NCBI RefSeq assembly: GCF_012222305.1
Contig: NZ_CP035730.1
Span: forward strand, 1,825,501-1,889,500
Direction: 5' to 3'
Source of the DNA: Sulfolobus sp. S-194
Lineage (GTDB): Archaea > Thermoproteota > Thermoprotei_A > Sulfolobales > Sulfolobaceae
Length of the DNA stretch: 64,000 nucleotides
Shown one piece after another: positions 22,108 to 34,535 of this stretch. A program made the position numbers and the translations under genes. Positions within the stretch are counted from its first letter, which is position 1, and the number at the start of each line of letters is the position of its first letter. The notes below the pieces were generated by a model. The model saw nothing but the letters and a program-made list of their open reading frames with translations. It searched no databases and was not told the DNA's origin.

Positions 22108-22596
22108 ATGAGTGTAAAAATTGATGTAGTAAGGGTTGAAATACCAGAAGGGACTAATGTTATTATTGGACAATCCCATTTTATAAAAACAGTAGAAGAT
22201 TTATACGAAACATTAGCTTCCTCAAGTCCTCATCTAAAATTTGGTATAGCGTTCTGTGAAGCTAGCGGTAAAAGATTAATAAGATGGGATGGAAATGATG
22301 AAGAGCTCATCAAGTTAGCCCAACAAACAGCATTAAAAATTGGTGCAGGACATACTTTTGTAATTTACATCAAGAATGGATTCCCGATAAACGTCTTAAA
22401 TAGAATAAAAAATGTAGAAGAAGTTGTGAGAATATTTGCTGCTACAGCAAATCCATTACAAATTCTTGTTGCAGAGACTGATCAAGGTAGAGGAGTAATA
22501 GGAGTAGTTGATGGTTATACGCCTCTAGGTATCGAGACAGAAGTTGATATAAAAGAAAGGAAGGAGCTCCTCAGGAAGTTCGGATATAAGAGATAA
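22108..22596 (+). CDS. Adenosine-specific kinase family protein
   Basis: 162 residues matching the archaeal adenosine-specific kinase fold family: [20 protein letters not shown] at the start, [32 protein letters not shown], and the C-terminal [11 protein letters not shown]. The family was named from a structural and binding study of a Pyrobaculum member; activity here is inferred. TATA-like GTTTTTACC near 22078-22086 lies about 25 bases before the ATG, directly after the D box of the sRNA. The last 72 bases are overlapped by the convergent DUF309 gene. Confidence 0.8.
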   Translation: MSVKIDVVRVEIPEGTNVIIGQSHFIKTVEDLYETLASSSPHLKFGIAFCEASGKRLIRWDGNDEELIKLAQQTALKIGAGHTFVIYIKNGFPINVLNRIKNVEEVVRIFAATANPLQILVAETDQGRGVIGVVDGYTPLGIETEVDIKERKELLRKFGYKR

Positions 22597-22965
22597 AGCC
22601 CTATTTAAAAGCGAATCAGAAATCTCTATTTGTCCTTTACAATATTTTATCATTGAAGCCGAAATAAGAATAAGAGCTTGTAAATATTTTTTCTTTTTCT
22701 CATCTTTTTCAATTCTCCATTTTTCCTCTAGTATTTCATGTGATTCCCAAAATCTGCCATTAAAAAATAATTTCTCAAATGGTAATTTCTCACTTGTAAA
22801 TAACGGTTTACCTAATATAGAAATTATCCTTTCATCTTCATAAAAATCAATTTCAACATATTTGCAAATTCTTATATCAATAACACTAATACCCATTTGT
22901 CGTAATTTATCTTTAATTGTGTAGTCACAACAATCTCTAGGATAGAAGTAAATTACTCTTTTCAT
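22525..22965 (-). CDS. DUF309-domain protein
   Basis: 146 residues. The C-terminal part has the DUF309 helical motif [17 protein letters not shown] with the spaced His/Glu, followed by [14 protein letters not shown]. The N-terminal about 60 residues ([15 protein letters not shown]) are a separate alpha/beta piece with two adjacent Cys. An 11-residue longer version starting at 22998 is possible, but the TATA-like TTTTTTATTTC about 24 bases before the ATG at 22965 favours this start. The function of DUF309 is unknown; the conserved His and acids suggest metal or nucleotide handling. It overlaps the adenosine-kinase gene by 72 bases, tail to tail. Confidence 0.7.
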   Translation of the reverse strand: MKRVIYFYPRDCCDYTIKDKLRQMGISVIDIRICKYVEIDFYEDERIISILGKPLFTSEKLPFEKLFFNGRFWESHEILEEKWRIEKDEKKKKYLQALILISASMIKYCKGQIEISDSLLNRALSLISELPEELLPFFYINFCLDT

Positions 22966-23078
22966 TATATTAATATTGTGGAAAGAAATAAAAAACAATT
23001 ACAAATTACGAGTTAACTTACCATGTTTAAAACAAATAAAAATTTTAGCCTAATGCTATAATTATCCTAACTGGAATT

Positions 23079-23429
23079 ATGTTTAGGAAATTTTATCAAG
23101 AAGGAAAAGAAATTGATTATGAGATATCGCAACCAATTAGTTTAGATGAAATTTGGAAAGTACTCGATGAAATATTCTTAAATTTAAAAGATATTAACGT
23201 TGTGGACGTTTACTATAAAGAAGTTGAAATTGATGAAAAAACCTCTTATCCTACAGTAATTGTAGATGTCTACAATAATGATGGCACTAATCCCGTTTAC
23301 TTAATTTATGTTAAAGATTTAGATGAATATTCGTGGAAAGAGTTGAAAGAAAAGATTGTTAATAAATATAAAAGCGATAAACTTAACGTATGTGATGAAG
23401 ATGAAATGTATGTTTCATTTTGTTCATAG
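23079..23429 (+). CDS. Acidic protein of unknown function
   Basis: 116 residues, strongly acidic ([14 protein letters not shown] end; [14 protein letters not shown]), with an alternating alpha/beta pattern and no membrane segment. No family recognised. GCTATAATTATCC around 23054-23066 may be the TATA element about 20-25 bases before the ATG. The stop lies just before the TATA box of the AmmeMemoRadiSam gene, which is on the same strand but seems to have its own promoter. Confidence 0.55.
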   Translation: MFRKFYQEGKEIDYEISQPISLDEIWKVLDEIFLNLKDINVVDVYYKEVEIDEKTSYPTVIVDVYNNDGTNPVYLIYVKDLDEYSWKELKEKIVNKYKSDKLNVCDEDEMYVSFCS

Positions 23430-23458
23430 TTTTTATTTTTGCATTCAGAGTATTTCAT

Positions 23459-24514
23459 ATGGGAAAAGAAGCTGTATTATATAAAGTAGAAGGAAACAAA
23501 ATTAGATGTTTAGCTTGTGCAAGAAGGTGTTTGATTGGCGAGGGTCAGGTTGGCTTTTGTGGTGTTAGATCTGTTCATAATGGTAAACTTTATTTAGATG
23601 TTTATGGTAAAGTTGCTGCCGCACATGTAGATCCAATAGAGAAAAAACCTTTAGTGCATTTTTATCCAGGCTCTAAAGTGTTCTCCTTTTCTACTTTCGG
23701 ATGTAATTGGATGTGCATGTACTGTCAAAACTTTGATATAAGTCAAAGAAGAAGAGCTGAAGGTACTGAAGTTACTCCAGAAGAATTGGTAGAAATGGCT
23801 ATAGCTTATGATGCTGAAGGTATGACTTATACTTATAACGAACCAGCAATATTTGCAGAATTTGCTCATGACACTGGAGTTATAGCCAGAAAGAGAGGCC
23901 TATTCAATACTATGGTTACCAACGGATATTGGACTCCAGAATTAGTAGATTATGTTAAAGACTTTCTAGATGCTGTAACTATTGATTTTAAAGGAAATGG
24001 TGAGCCAAAATTTATGAGGAGATATACTGGGGCTTCTGGTCCAGAACCAATTATTGAGACTATAAAAGAGCTTAAGGGCGAAGGCATTCATGTAGAAATT
24101 ACAGATTTGATAATTCCTCAAATTGGTGATAGCTTAGAAGCTGCTAAAAAACTGCTTAAACAATTATATGATATTTTAGGACCTGATGTTCCTATTCATT
24201 TTCTTAGATTTCATCCAGATTACAAACTGGATTATCTTCCATGGACTCCAGTAAAAACTCTCGAGGAACATTATAAAGTAGCTAAAGAGATTGGTTTCAA
24301 CTACGTATATATAGGTAATGTCCCTGGACATCCTTATGAGAATACATATTGCCCAAACTGCGGTAGAATGGTTATAAGAAGAGAAGGATTTAGAATACTT
24401 GAGTGGCATCTAACAGAAGATATGAGGTGTAAGTATTGTGGTTATAAGTTGCCAATAGTTGGTAAACTTTCAAAACATGCATTTGAAGATAGGTTTGAAT
24501 CAGTATATATTTAA
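23459..24514 (+). CDS. amrS: AmmeMemoRadiSam-system radical SAM enzyme
   Basis: 351 residues of a COG1180-type radical SAM protein. C82, C86 and C89 in [12 protein letters not shown] bind the SAM cluster. An N-terminal Cys set (C17, C20, C24 and C33, CLACARRC...GFCGVR) and a C-terminal CPNCGRM / CKYCGYKL pair are typical of AmrS. The family co-occurs with AMMECR1 and MEMO proteins, not seen here; its reaction is unsettled. The start was set at [20 protein letters not shown] (23430-23440) is a TATA element about 25 bases before that ATG, and the longer version at 23420 would start upstream of it. Confidence 0.85.
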   Translation: MGKEAVLYKVEGNKIRCLACARRCLIGEGQVGFCGVRSVHNGKLYLDVYGKVAAAHVDPIEKKPLVHFYPGSKVFSFSTFGCNWMCMYCQNFDISQRRRAEGTEVTPEELVEMAIAYDAEGMTYTYNEPAIFAEFAHDTGVIARKRGLFNTMVTNGYWTPELVDYVKDFLDAVTIDFKGNGEPKFMRRYTGASGPEPIIETIKELKGEGIHVEITDLIIPQIGDSLEAAKKLLKQLYDILGPDVPIHFLRFHPDYKLDYLPWTPVKTLEEHYKVAKEIGFNYVYIGNVPGHPYENTYCPNCGRMVIRREGFRILEWHLTEDMRCKYCGYKLPIVGKLSKHAFEDRFESVYI

Positions 24515-24528
24515 AAAAGGAGAAAGTA

Positions 24529-25368
<840 letters not shown>

Positions 25369-25395
25369 TTAAGATCTTGATCAGTAAAGATAATT

Positions 25396-25953
25396 ATGAA
25401 AAAAGACATTAGACCACTATTATATTCCGCTATTGCTATTATTCCAATAGGAGGTAGTTCTATTTCTTCATATTTATTATCAGATTATTTACGAGATTTC
25501 TCAGAGACTTTAAGATATTTACCCCTAGTATGGGGTCTCTCCTCTTTATCTTCCATTCTGGTTGGGTTTTATTATTTTAAACAATTTCTTTTCGAAATTT
25601 TAGCTATTGTAGTAGCTGCTCCACTTCTTATTTCATATTTAAATTATAAAAAATATGAGAATATAAAAATAGAAGTTAATGAATACTACTTAGAAATTAA
25701 ATTTGAAGTGCCTATGAAGAGACTATCATTTGATAACCCTTCCGCTTTATTTGAATATGTTTTTGAAAAAGCATTGAAGAAAATAAAGCCCCCTTACTTA
25801 TTTAAATTAAGAAATTTAGATAATTGTGGAAATTTAAAAGTAATTCCGAGAGAGAATTCAATAATATTAAGGAAAAGATGTGGAGATACAGTAGTTGAAA
25901 TAATAATATCAAACAATGATAAGGCTGACTTAAAAGTCACAATGCCATATTAA
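25396..25953 (+). CDS. Membrane protein of unknown function
   Basis: 185 residues. Two to three hydrophobic segments occupy residues 8-85 (IPIGGSSISSYLLSDYL; LAIVVAAPLLISYL). A soluble alpha/beta domain of about 100 residues follows with two Cys (LDNCGNLKV, RKRCGDTVVE). No family recognised. It stands alone between two minus-strand genes, with AT-rich flanks and no SD. Confidence 0.55.
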   Translation: MKKDIRPLLYSAIAIIPIGGSSISSYLLSDYLRDFSETLRYLPLVWGLSSLSSILVGFYYFKQFLFEILAIVVAAPLLISYLNYKKYENIKIEVNEYYLEIKFEVPMKRLSFDNPSALFEYVFEKALKKIKPPYLFKLRNLDNCGNLKVIPRENSIILRKRCGDTVVEIIISNNDKADLKVTMPY

Positions 25954-25999
25954 TCTTATTTTCAACTAAATATTATAAAATACTAAAAAATTTTAAGTA

Positions 26000-26875
26000 T
26001 TAAAGAAGTTTTACTATAATTAACGTTAGCAAGATTATTGCAAGATAAGGTGAGGATAATTTAAATGATTCCCAAGCTTCATCTGCCGTAGGATTAAGAT
26101 AAAGTTTAACTGAGACATAGAGTAGGAATGTGGATGTTATTGCACTTACAATCAAATATATTAAACCGGCATATAATCCTATTAGCAAAGCAAATGGCAC
26201 CATCAATGCATTTGATATAGCAATAGCTTTAGCAGAAGTTCTCTCACTTGTCAAAACTGGTAACATAGGAATTTCAGCATTTTTATAATCATCCTTGAAC
26301 CTTAATGCTAAAGACCAAAAGTGTCCTGGAGTCCACATAAAGATTAAAAAGCCTAATAAAAATGAAAGAAATGTGAAAGAATCACTACTTGCTGCAAAAC
26401 CAGCCCATGCTGCTGCACTTCCAGCAAAACCACCAATCACAATATTCCACCAAGTTCTTGGTTTTAGCCAAATTGAATAAATAACTACATATATAAAAGC
26501 TCCTAAAGCAATAAATAGGGCTGTAAGAGGATTTGCAAGAAAGCCAATAAGTGTACCAACAACTATAAATATCGAACCTATTGCATAAGCCTCTCTTCTT
26601 CCTACTTCGCCTTTTACAGTTGGTCTCCAAGAAGTTCTCTTCATTTTCTTGTCTTTTTCTATCTCTAGACCTCCATTAATTATCATTCCTCCACCAGAAG
26701 CAAGGCTACCTCCTATAATTACGGCAAGAAAACTTACTATGATAGAAGTAATATTAATAACCTTAGGTAAACCAAGTACAAATCCCGCAATAGCAGCAAG
26801 ATCTAAGAGGCTAATAACTCGAGGTTTTGAAAGCTTAATATAGTCAATTAACTTCCTAGATAAACTTAATGCCAT
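26000..26875 (-). CDS. ctaB: Protoheme IX farnesyltransferase (heme O synthase)
   Basis: 291 residues of the UbiA prenyltransferase family, with about eight to nine transmembrane helices. It transfers a farnesyl-type group to heme B for the terminal oxidases. The first prenyl-PP/Mg motif is [15 protein letters not shown], with the N-x3-D-type spacing and following RTSWRP seen in CtaB/CyoE. KLSKPRV near the N-terminus is the family start. I set the start at MALSLSRK (26875), because ATATTTAAAT (about 26907-26917) is the TATA element and an upstream ATG at 26905 would lie before the transcript start. Confidence 0.88.
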   Translation of the reverse strand: MALSLSRKLIDYIKLSKPRVISLLDLAAIAGFVLGLPKVINITSIIVSFLAVIIGGSLASGGGMIINGGLEIEKDKKMKRTSWRPTVKGEVGRREAYAIGSIFIVVGTLIGFLANPLTALFIALGAFIYVVIYSIWLKPRTWWNIVIGGFAGSAAAWAGFAASSDSFTFLSFLLGFLIFMWTPGHFWSLALRFKDDYKNAEIPMLPVLTSERTSAKAIAISNALMVPFALLIGLYAGLIYLIVSAITSTFLLYVSVKLYLNPTADEAWESFKLSSPYLAIILLTLIIVKLL

Positions 26876-26944
26876 AAGTCTCACGTATATTCTCGTAATT
26901 TTCATATTTAAATATTCTCTTAAATAATTACAAATAGAGAAAAA

Positions 26945-27859
26945 TCATAAACAATTTCTCTTTAGAAGAATTAAATCAGATAAAGCTCCATAGGCTGCAT
27001 TTACTGGTCCAGCACCTGGTCCTCTTATTAAAATAGCCTGGATATCTGTAGTAATCTCAAGCGCGTTTTCAACACCGTCAACATTATATAGAGGATCATC
27101 TTGAGAAAGAGAAAGGGGTTTTACCCAAACTTCTTTTTCGTCAGCATATGCTATTAACTTTATTTTCTCGTTTTTTGGCAAATCCCTATTTATACCCTCA
27201 AACTTTATATCTTTAATCGTCACTTTCTTTCCTATCATAAAGTTGGCTAAAATAGTAATTTTTGCTGCTGCATCAAAACCGTTAATGTCTAATGTAGGGT
27301 CTTCTTCAGCATAACCTCTTCTTTGAGCCTCTTTTAATGCCTCTTCAAAACTTACTCCTTTATTCATGAGGGTTAATATGAAGTTTGTTGTCCCATTTAG
27401 AATCCCCCTAATCTTTATCACTCTACTTCCCGGTAGAACTCTGTATAAATTAATTGATGGTGTTCCGCTCATTACAGTTCCTTGAAATCCAATTTTTACA
27501 CCTTTTGATTTAGCTAAAGAAAAGATCTCGTCAAAGGCTAAAGCTAAAGGAGCTTTATTTGTAGTTATTACGTGTACACCATCTTTTATCGCATCCTTAT
27601 ATAGAGAAAGTGAAGGTTCTCCATCATTATAATTTGCAGATGAAACATCAACTATGACATCTGGTTTAATCTTTTCATAGGCTTTAAATACATCTCCTTC
27701 AATATCTGGTTTAAAATCTTCTTTATCTTGTAACATTATTCCTCTTCTGGTAACTATTCCTCCGATTGTTACCTCATTTAACTCTGGAGCTCTTTTTTCG
27801 TGAAGTAATTTTCTAAATGCTTTTCCTACATTTCCGTAGCCAAAGAGTAATAATTTCAA
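26945..27859 (-). CDS. hom: Homoserine dehydrogenase
   Basis: 304 residues from the TTG at 27859. The nucleotide motif is [13 protein letters not shown], followed by [10 protein letters not shown] and the catalytic/substrate region [12 protein letters not shown] with [14 protein letters not shown]. It reduces aspartate semialdehyde to homoserine for threonine and methionine. It is the short, single-chain form without an ACT domain. An in-frame ATG at 27883 would add eight residues (MGWNGEVR). I prefer the TTG because GGTGA lies seven to eight bases before it and TTGA overlaps the stop of the B3/B4 gene; the ATG is not excluded. Confidence 0.9.
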   Translation of the reverse strand: MKLLLFGYGNVGKAFRKLLHEKRAPELNEVTIGGIVTRRGIMLQDKEDFKPDIEGDVFKAYEKIKPDVIVDVSSANYNDGEPSLSLYKDAIKDGVHVITTNKAPLALAFDEIFSLAKSKGVKIGFQGTVMSGTPSINLYRVLPGSRVIKIRGILNGTTNFILTLMNKGVSFEEALKEAQRRGYAEEDPTLDINGFDAAAKITILANFMIGKKVTIKDIKFEGINRDLPKNEKIKLIAYADEKEVWVKPLSLSQDDPLYNVDGVENALEITTDIQAILIRGPGAGPVNAAYGALSDLILLKRNCL

Positions 27860-28527
27860 CCTAACTTCACCATTCCATCCCATTTTCCATTAGCATACTT
27901 AACTAATAACTCTGCTGTAAGTCTAGCAGCGTAAAATACTAAGTCTTTTTCCACTCCAGGTACTCCAGCTGAAACAATTAAAACATTTTTAGTTTCTAGT
28001 GTAATACTTGTAAGTACTGAATCTCTATGGGGATAAATATGCATAACTTTTCCACTTTCATCAACCATAATTGGTATCCCTGGACTAACTTTTTCTGGTT
28101 CTTTCTTTCCAATTCCATAAAATAACTCATTTCCTTTACTAATTATAATCCTCGGATTTCCTACTATTTTATCCATATCATACAATCCTATTGGCACTAA
28201 AGTTTCTGTACTTGGTATATTTCCAGAGTCTACTACGTTATTTATTCTTGGTAATTTTCCGTTTCTTGATACTCTTCTTCTTAATGCTTCTCCACTAGGT
28301 CTTATTTTAGTCGGATCAATCCCTATTTTCCAATAAAAATCTCTATAAGCCCTAACTACAGGATTATCCTTTAAGGTTTCAGGATTTTCCACCTTATACT
28401 TCTCTTCTATTCTCTGCAATTCCATTTCAATCAGTTGACTATTCTTTTCTACAGTAACGGAGTGAACTTCAGTAAAACCAATAAAAATACCCAGCTTCTT
28501 AGCATCTTCACCTACTTTAACAAACAT
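27856..28527 (-). CDS. B3/B4 tRNA-binding-domain protein
   Basis: 223 residues of the stand-alone B3/B4 domain, the editing-type fold of phenylalanyl-tRNA synthetase beta (COG3382). Typical segments are [26 protein letters not shown] and [12 protein letters not shown], then [13 protein letters not shown] at the end. Function is presumed to be tRNA or amino-acid quality control, unproven. The ATG is 3 bases from the NikR-like stop, and its stop overlaps the homoserine dehydrogenase start, so these three genes form one operon. Confidence 0.8.
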   Translation of the reverse strand: MFVKVGEDAKKLGIFIGFTEVHSVTVEKNSQLIEMELQRIEEKYKVENPETLKDNPVVRAYRDFYWKIGIDPTKIRPSGEALRRRVSRNGKLPRINNVVDSGNIPSTETLVPIGLYDMDKIVGNPRIIISKGNELFYGIGKKEPEKVSPGIPIMVDESGKVMHIYPHRDSVLTSITLETKNVLIVSAGVPGVEKDLVFYAARLTAELLVKYANGKWDGMVKLG

Positions 28528-28530
28528 ATA

Positions 28531-28914
28531 TTAAGTTTCTGGTGTCGAAACAATAAACCTTACTTTTTTTACACCCCTAAGCTGAGATAGTTTGGCTGTC
28601 AATTCCACTAAATCCCTTTTCTTTCCTTTCACCGCTAATGCTTCTATGCATTCATTTCCCACATGGATATGCATGACCGAAATTATCTTATCTTCATGCT
28701 CATGTTGGAATTTAGTAACTTCAGAAGCATTTTCATCGTAAACTAGGTTTATTATACCATAAACGAATGTATCACTACCCTCATTTTCATCAAGGAAATT
28801 TCTTATAGCGATCTGGAAAATTTTACTTCTATCTACTATTTGTTTCTCTTTTAAATATCTTTCTAATCTTTCATATAATTCCCTAGGTATTGATATACTT
28901 ATTTTTTCGCTCAT
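28531..28914 (-). CDS. NikR-like metal-responsive ribbon-helix-helix regulator
   Basis: 127 residues. The N-terminal ribbon-helix-helix ([19 protein letters not shown]...[14 protein letters not shown]) is followed by an ACT-like sensing domain. H71, H82, H84 and C89 ([15 protein letters not shown]) correspond to the NikR nickel ligands. The H71-H82-H84 spacing equals that of bacterial NikR, while the loop to Cys is one residue shorter. It should repress in a metal-dependent way, with nickel or cobalt likely. It is first in the operon with the B3/B4 and hom genes and only 30 bases from divergent tldD. Confidence 0.82.
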   Translation of the reverse strand: MSEKISISIPRELYERLERYLKEKQIVDRSKIFQIAIRNFLDENEGSDTFVYGIINLVYDENASEVTKFQHEHEDKIISVMHIHVGNECIEALAVKGKKRDLVELTAKLSQLRGVKKVRFIVSTPET

Positions 28915-28944
28915 TTATATAAACCTCTCGGAAAAGTAAAATAT
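28915..28944. promoter_or_regulatory. 30-bp divergent overlapping promoters, nikR-like / tldD
   Basis: The whole intergenic region is 30 bases. On the plus strand TTATATAAA (28915-28923) sits about 25 bases before the tldD ATG at 28945. On the minus strand the complementary AT-rich stretch near 28934-28944 (ATATTTTAC when read minus) sits about 25 bases before the regulator ATG at 28914. Each TATA box thus lies at the other gene's start, both messages are leaderless, and the two promoters cannot be occupied together. Confidence 0.55.
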
Positions 28945-30291
28945 ATGGATTTATTAAAAAAGGCTGAGGAATTAGGGGCTACATTTGCTGATTTAAGAAT
29001 AATGAAAATTAAAGAACTTTCTTTGACCGTAACTGAAGATAGGGAACTGATAACCACTAATGGAATTGACCAAGGGTTCTCATTGAGAGTGCTTTATAGA
29101 GGTAATTGGGGATATAAATCTAGTACTGGTGAAGTAAGTTATGATGATGTTAAAGATGCGATTAACGTAAGTTATGGAGATGAAAAAACAAATATCATTT
29201 ACATGCCACCAAAAAAGGATAATGTTGATATAAAAACAAAATATGATTTTAATAAATCAATTGAGGAAAAATTCAAAGATTTAAGAAAAATAAGAGAAAG
29301 CGTATTTTCTCTATCTGATAGGATAAAAAGTGTAAACATACGATATTATGAATCACACTATGAAAAAGAATACTATAGCACTGAAGATAGAGAGATTAAG
29401 CAAAAATATGTAATAAGTGGATTTTCTATTGTAGCAGTAGCTAGAGAAAATGACATTGTCGCATCAGCCTATGTTTCAAAATCTACTTTCCAAGGTTATC
29501 CACTAGAAATATTCGATATTAATGATATTTTGCAAACATTAAAAATAAGGATAGAAGGACAACTTAAAGGTAAGCCACCAAAAGCTGATAAATACCCTGT
29601 CGTATTAGCACCAGAAGTTGTTGGAGTTTTCGCTCATGAGGCTATAGGTCATTTAGCTGAAGCTGATTTAGCTATAAATGGTATTCTTTATGAATTAAGA
29701 GGAAAGCAAATAGCTCCAGAATCTGTAAATATAATAGATTCTCCAGCAGTGGATTATCCTATGGGTATAGGAGTTACCATTTATGATGATGATGGAATAG
29801 AGGGAAGAGATGTTTATATCATAAAAAATGGAGTGGTAAACGAATTCCTTACTGATAGATTTTACTCCTCATATCTTGGTCAGAGACCTACTGGCAATGC
29901 AAGGGCAGAAGACTTTAGAAATCCTATTATAATAAGAATGAGAAATACTTACATATCTCCCGGTTCTTATTCTTATGACGAGATGATTAAAGAGATTAAA
30001 CAAGGGATATTATTGGTTTCTCCCCGTGGTGGTCAAACCAGTCCAGATGGGACTTTTCAGTTTGGAATACAAGAAGCATATAAGATAGAAAATGGAGAAG
30101 TTAAAGAACCTTTAAGAAATGTCGGAATTTCTGGGTATACAATTGAAACGTTAAGAGACATTAAGGCTGTATCTAAAGAGTTTAATGTTTCCCCTGGCTA
30201 TTGTGGAAAAGAAGGTCAAAGTGTTCCAGTAGGTGTCGGTGGACCATACGTTTTAGTTGAAAATATGAAGGTTGGTGGTATAATTGACTGA
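28945..30291 (+). CDS. tldD: TldD metalloprotease subunit
   Basis: 448 residues of the TldD/PmbA family, with the zinc motif HEAIGH starting at H231 followed by LAEAD. Other conserved parts are [14 protein letters not shown]-like [13 protein letters not shown] and [15 protein letters not shown]. With TldE it forms a heterodimeric peptidase degrading small unfolded peptides; in enterobacteria it matures microcin B17 and degrades CcdA. The stop overlaps the tldE start by 8 bases. Leaderless start directly after the shared 30-bp promoter region. Confidence 0.92.
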   Translation: MDLLKKAEELGATFADLRIMKIKELSLTVTEDRELITTNGIDQGFSLRVLYRGNWGYKSSTGEVSYDDVKDAINVSYGDEKTNIIYMPPKKDNVDIKTKYDFNKSIEEKFKDLRKIRESVFSLSDRIKSVNIRYYESHYEKEYYSTEDREIKQKYVISGFSIVAVARENDIVASAYVSKSTFQGYPLEIFDINDILQTLKIRIEGQLKGKPPKADKYPVVLAPEVVGVFAHEAIGHLAEADLAINGILYELRGKQIAPESVNIIDSPAVDYPMGIGVTIYDDDGIEGRDVYIIKNGVVNEFLTDRFYSSYLGQRPTGNARAEDFRNPIIIRMRNTYISPGSYSYDEMIKEIKQGILLVSPRGGQTSPDGTFQFGIQEAYKIENGEVKEPLRNVGISGYTIETLRDIKAVSKEFNVSPGYCGKEGQSVPVGVGGPYVLVENMKVGGIID

Positions 30292-31528
30292 TGTGTACAC
30301 TATTATTCAAAAAGGAAAGGAACTAGGCTATTCAACTGAGGTCTTTATGGCGGAACTTAGAGCCGTTCAAATTAAAAGAGAAAGGCAGTATCAGAATATG
30401 AATATCTTAGATAGAGGATATGGCATTAGAATAATAAAAGATGGTAAGTTAGGCTTTGCATACGGTAATAGACTTGGTAACCTTTTAGATTTAGCAATTG
30501 ATAGCCTTCATGCATCTAAAGAAGATAAATTTAATGTTTTACCATCTCCAGAAAAGATCAGTAAATTAAACTTGAAAATGTTTGATGTAGCAAATGCACA
30601 AACTAAGATTAGTGATTACTTATCCTTTGGTAATGAGATAAGAGAACATGTTAACGTTGTAGCTGAGTATTATGATATTATGAACTTAAAAGTTAAGATT
30701 GTTAGTTCAGAAGGAATAGATGTAGAAGAAGAGAGAAGTCTTTCCTCAATAAGTTTAAGTTTTAATGTAAAAAATGATACGGAAATAAGCCCAGAAATAT
30801 ATGAATATGTAACGAGTAGATCCTTAGATATTAACTTAGATAGTATTAAGGATAGGATTTTGAAAATGAAAGAAATATTTAGCAAGAGGAGAGTAAAGTT
30901 AGAAAAACCTATGTCAGAGGGAATTTTTACTCCTAAAGCTCTTTCAGAGTTGTTCTCTCCGTTATTTTCTCATGCTATCTCTTTAGAGAATTATTACAGA
31001 GGGAAATCGCCGTTAAAAGAAGGAGAAGTAATAAATGAGAAACTAGAAATAACTGATAATCCTTTAATACCTAATGCTCCTTATAGTAGATCTTTTGATG
31101 CTGAGGGATTACCATCCAAGATAAATTACTTGATAAAGGATGGAAAAATTTATCAATTCCTATCAAATACCTATTGGAGTTTAAAGACCAATAGAGAAAA
31201 TACGCATTCAGCTACTAGGAACTACTCAGTTCTTCCTTATATTTCGCCTACGATATTAGATATAAATGTAAAAAGCAGTTCTAACAATGAAGGAATATTT
31301 ATAGATCAAGTACAAGGAGTTCATACTAGTAATTTCGATACTGGAGAATTTTCAGTAGTGATTCCTATAGCATGGAATGAAAAAGAAGGCATAGCGTACA
31401 AGGAATTAACTTTATCTGGAAATCTAAAGGATTTTATTAAAGGTATTGAAAGTAGCGTAGGAGATAAGACAATTTATGGTAATTTGAGTACTTCAGCACT
31501 CAGAGTGAAAAACGTTACCATCGTATGA
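30284..31528 (+). CDS. tldE: TldE/PmbA protein
   Basis: 414 residues of the same family as TldD, but without an HExxxH motif, as expected for the non-catalytic partner. Shared family segments are [18 protein letters not shown] near the start, [22 protein letters not shown] and [14 protein letters not shown] near the end. The start codon is TTG at 30284 (AATTGACTG context), within the tldD end. With tldD it forms a two-gene unit. Confidence 0.88.
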   Translation: MTDVYTIIQKGKELGYSTEVFMAELRAVQIKRERQYQNMNILDRGYGIRIIKDGKLGFAYGNRLGNLLDLAIDSLHASKEDKFNVLPSPEKISKLNLKMFDVANAQTKISDYLSFGNEIREHVNVVAEYYDIMNLKVKIVSSEGIDVEEERSLSSISLSFNVKNDTEISPEIYEYVTSRSLDINLDSIKDRILKMKEIFSKRRVKLEKPMSEGIFTPKALSELFSPLFSHAISLENYYRGKSPLKEGEVINEKLEITDNPLIPNAPYSRSFDAEGLPSKINYLIKDGKIYQFLSNTYWSLKTNRENTHSATRNYSVLPYISPTILDINVKSSSNNEGIFIDQVQGVHTSNFDTGEFSVVIPIAWNEKEGIAYKELTLSGNLKDFIKGIESSVGDKTIYGNLSTSALRVKNVTIV

Positions 31529-31569
31529 AATATTTAAATTCTATCTATTCCATAAGAAAAGTGATGAAT

Positions 31570-31998
31570 ATGTTCAAAAAGATCCTCGTAGCTTATGATG
31601 GTTCGGATCATGCAGCCAGAGCATTAGATATTGGGATAGATTTAGCTAAAAGATATGAAGCAAAATTAGATATTGTGGAAGTTGTAGATACAGCAGCACT
31701 ATTAGGCATGGGTGTAGCACCTATTCCAGGAGAAGTAATTCAACAAGTTTACAATAAAGCAAAAAGCGATATTGACAACGCTAAAGCAAAAGCACAGAAT
31801 CAAGGTGTTAAAGACGTTGAAGGTGTGGTTCTTGAAGGTGATCCAGCAACAGCAATTTTAGAATATGCTGGGAAAAACGGTGTTGATTTGATAGTTACTG
31901 GAAGTAGGGGGCTTTCAACATTTAAGAGAATAATTTTAGGTAGTGTGTCTACAAAACTAGTTCAGGAGGCTAAAATACCTGTATTAGTCGTAAAGTAA
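31570..31998 (+). CDS. Universal stress protein (UspA fold)
   Basis: 142 residues with the Usp signature: KKILVAYDGSDHA at the start, and the ATP-binding end GRSRGLSTFKRIILGSVSTKLV seen here as GSRGLSTFKRIILGSVS, then PVLVVK. Intact G-2x-G-9x-G-S pattern, so ATP binding is expected. Longer in-frame versions begin at 31525 and 31564. AAATATTTAAAT (31528-31539) inside the tldE end looks like the TATA box, giving a start near 31561-31570, with GTGATG as an SD just before the ATG at 31570. Confidence 0.85.
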   Translation: MFKKILVAYDGSDHAARALDIGIDLAKRYEAKLDIVEVVDTAALLGMGVAPIPGEVIQQVYNKAKSDIDNAKAKAQNQGVKDVEGVVLEGDPATAILEYAGKNGVDLIVTGSRGLSTFKRIILGSVSTKLVQEAKIPVLVVK

Positions 31999-32009
31999 AA
32001 ATCTTCTTT

Positions 32010-33804
<1,795 letters not shown>

Positions 33805-33869
33805 TTATGATGTCTGGGGCGCTCTATACTGATTTATTTGAACGATGATAGGTGAGGTGATCGCTGAAA
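33805..33869 (+). ncRNA. Box C/D guide sRNA candidate 2
   Basis: C box ATGATGT at 33807-33813 is identical to that of candidate 1. A 15-base guide is followed by D' CTGA at 33829-33832, a 12-base linker, a degenerate C' (ATGATAG, 33845-33851), the guide GTGAGGTGATCG (33852-33863) and D box CTGA at 33864-33867. Total about 62 bases. The D guide contains GAGGTGATC, complementary to the conserved GAUCACCUC of the 16S rRNA 3' end. The same bases would equally serve as a strong SD for a 11-codon ORF at 33871-33906. C' and linker are irregular, so confidence is lower than for candidate 1. Confidence 0.5.
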
Positions 33870-33870
33870 A

Positions 33871-33906
33871 ATGATGATGGGTTTAAAAACCCATACTAGA
33901 ATTTAA
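33871..33906 (+). other. Possible 11-residue leader ORF with strong SD, containing a 7-bp hairpin
   Basis: ATGATGATGGGT begins a 12-codon reading frame (MMMGLKTHTRI, stop at 33904-33906). It lies eight bases after GAGGTGATC, the strongest SD-like sequence in the window. TGGGTTT (33878-33884) and AAACCCA (33887-33893) form a 7-bp perfect inverted repeat inside it, with a two-base loop gap. It may be a regulatory leader for nuoB 107 bases downstream, or simply the 3' flank of the sRNA candidate. Confidence 0.25.
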
Positions 33907-34013
33907 AATTGCGTAGAAATGTATATACACTTTTTTCCATTGCAACACAAATTGTACGACTTTTATTAACAAAAGGATTTTAAGAATGCGACTAATTGTA
34001 ATATGGGATTATA

Positions 34014-34535
34014 ATGACTGAAGAACTACTTTTAACAGGGAACTTACAAGAAGCGTCCAAGAAAGCAATCCAATGGTTAATAAATAGGAAACCGATAAAG
34101 AGCTTAATAGATTGGGGTATTTCCTTTTCACTATGGCCTCCGCATTTAACAACTAGTTGTTGTGGAACAGAATTTGGAGCTTTTGCCGCAGCCAGATTCG
34201 ATTCTGAGAGATTTGGCGTTCTTCCATTCTCTTCCGCAAGACAAACAAATTTACTAGTTATTGAGGGAACTTTAACTAGAAAAATGGCAAGAGCTGCAAA
34301 AATTGTCTATGATCAAATGCCAGAACCTAAATGGGTAATAGCTATGGGAGCTTGCTCACTCGAAGGTGGAATATTTTGGAACTCCTATAATACTGTCTTA
34401 CCCTCAGAAATCGGAATTCCAGTAGATATTTATGCTCCTGGATGTCCAACTAGACCAGAAGCATTAGCAAGAGCTATAATAACACTTCAAAAAAGAATAA
34501 GAGGTAGTCAAACAGTAAAAGCTAAATCTGCATAA
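34014..34535 (+). CDS. nuoB: Complex I subunit NuoB-like, solitary
   Basis: 173 residues. The N2-cluster ligands are all present: tandem C49-C50 (TTSCCGTEF), the Cys of MGACSLEGG and that of APGCPTRPEA. NuoB carries the terminal iron-sulfur cluster that reduces quinone in complex I-like enzymes. No other nuo gene is near: the next gene is convergent and overlaps its 3' end by 28 bases. The rest of the complex must be encoded elsewhere. A TATA-like GATTTTAAG occurs about 30 bases before the ATG. Confidence 0.88.
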   Translation: MTEELLLTGNLQEASKKAIQWLINRKPIKSLIDWGISFSLWPPHLTTSCCGTEFGAFAAARFDSERFGVLPFSSARQTNLLVIEGTLTRKMARAAKIVYDQMPEPKWVIAMGACSLEGGIFWNSYNTVLPSEIGIPVDIYAPGCPTRPEALARAIITLQKRIRGSQTVKAKSA

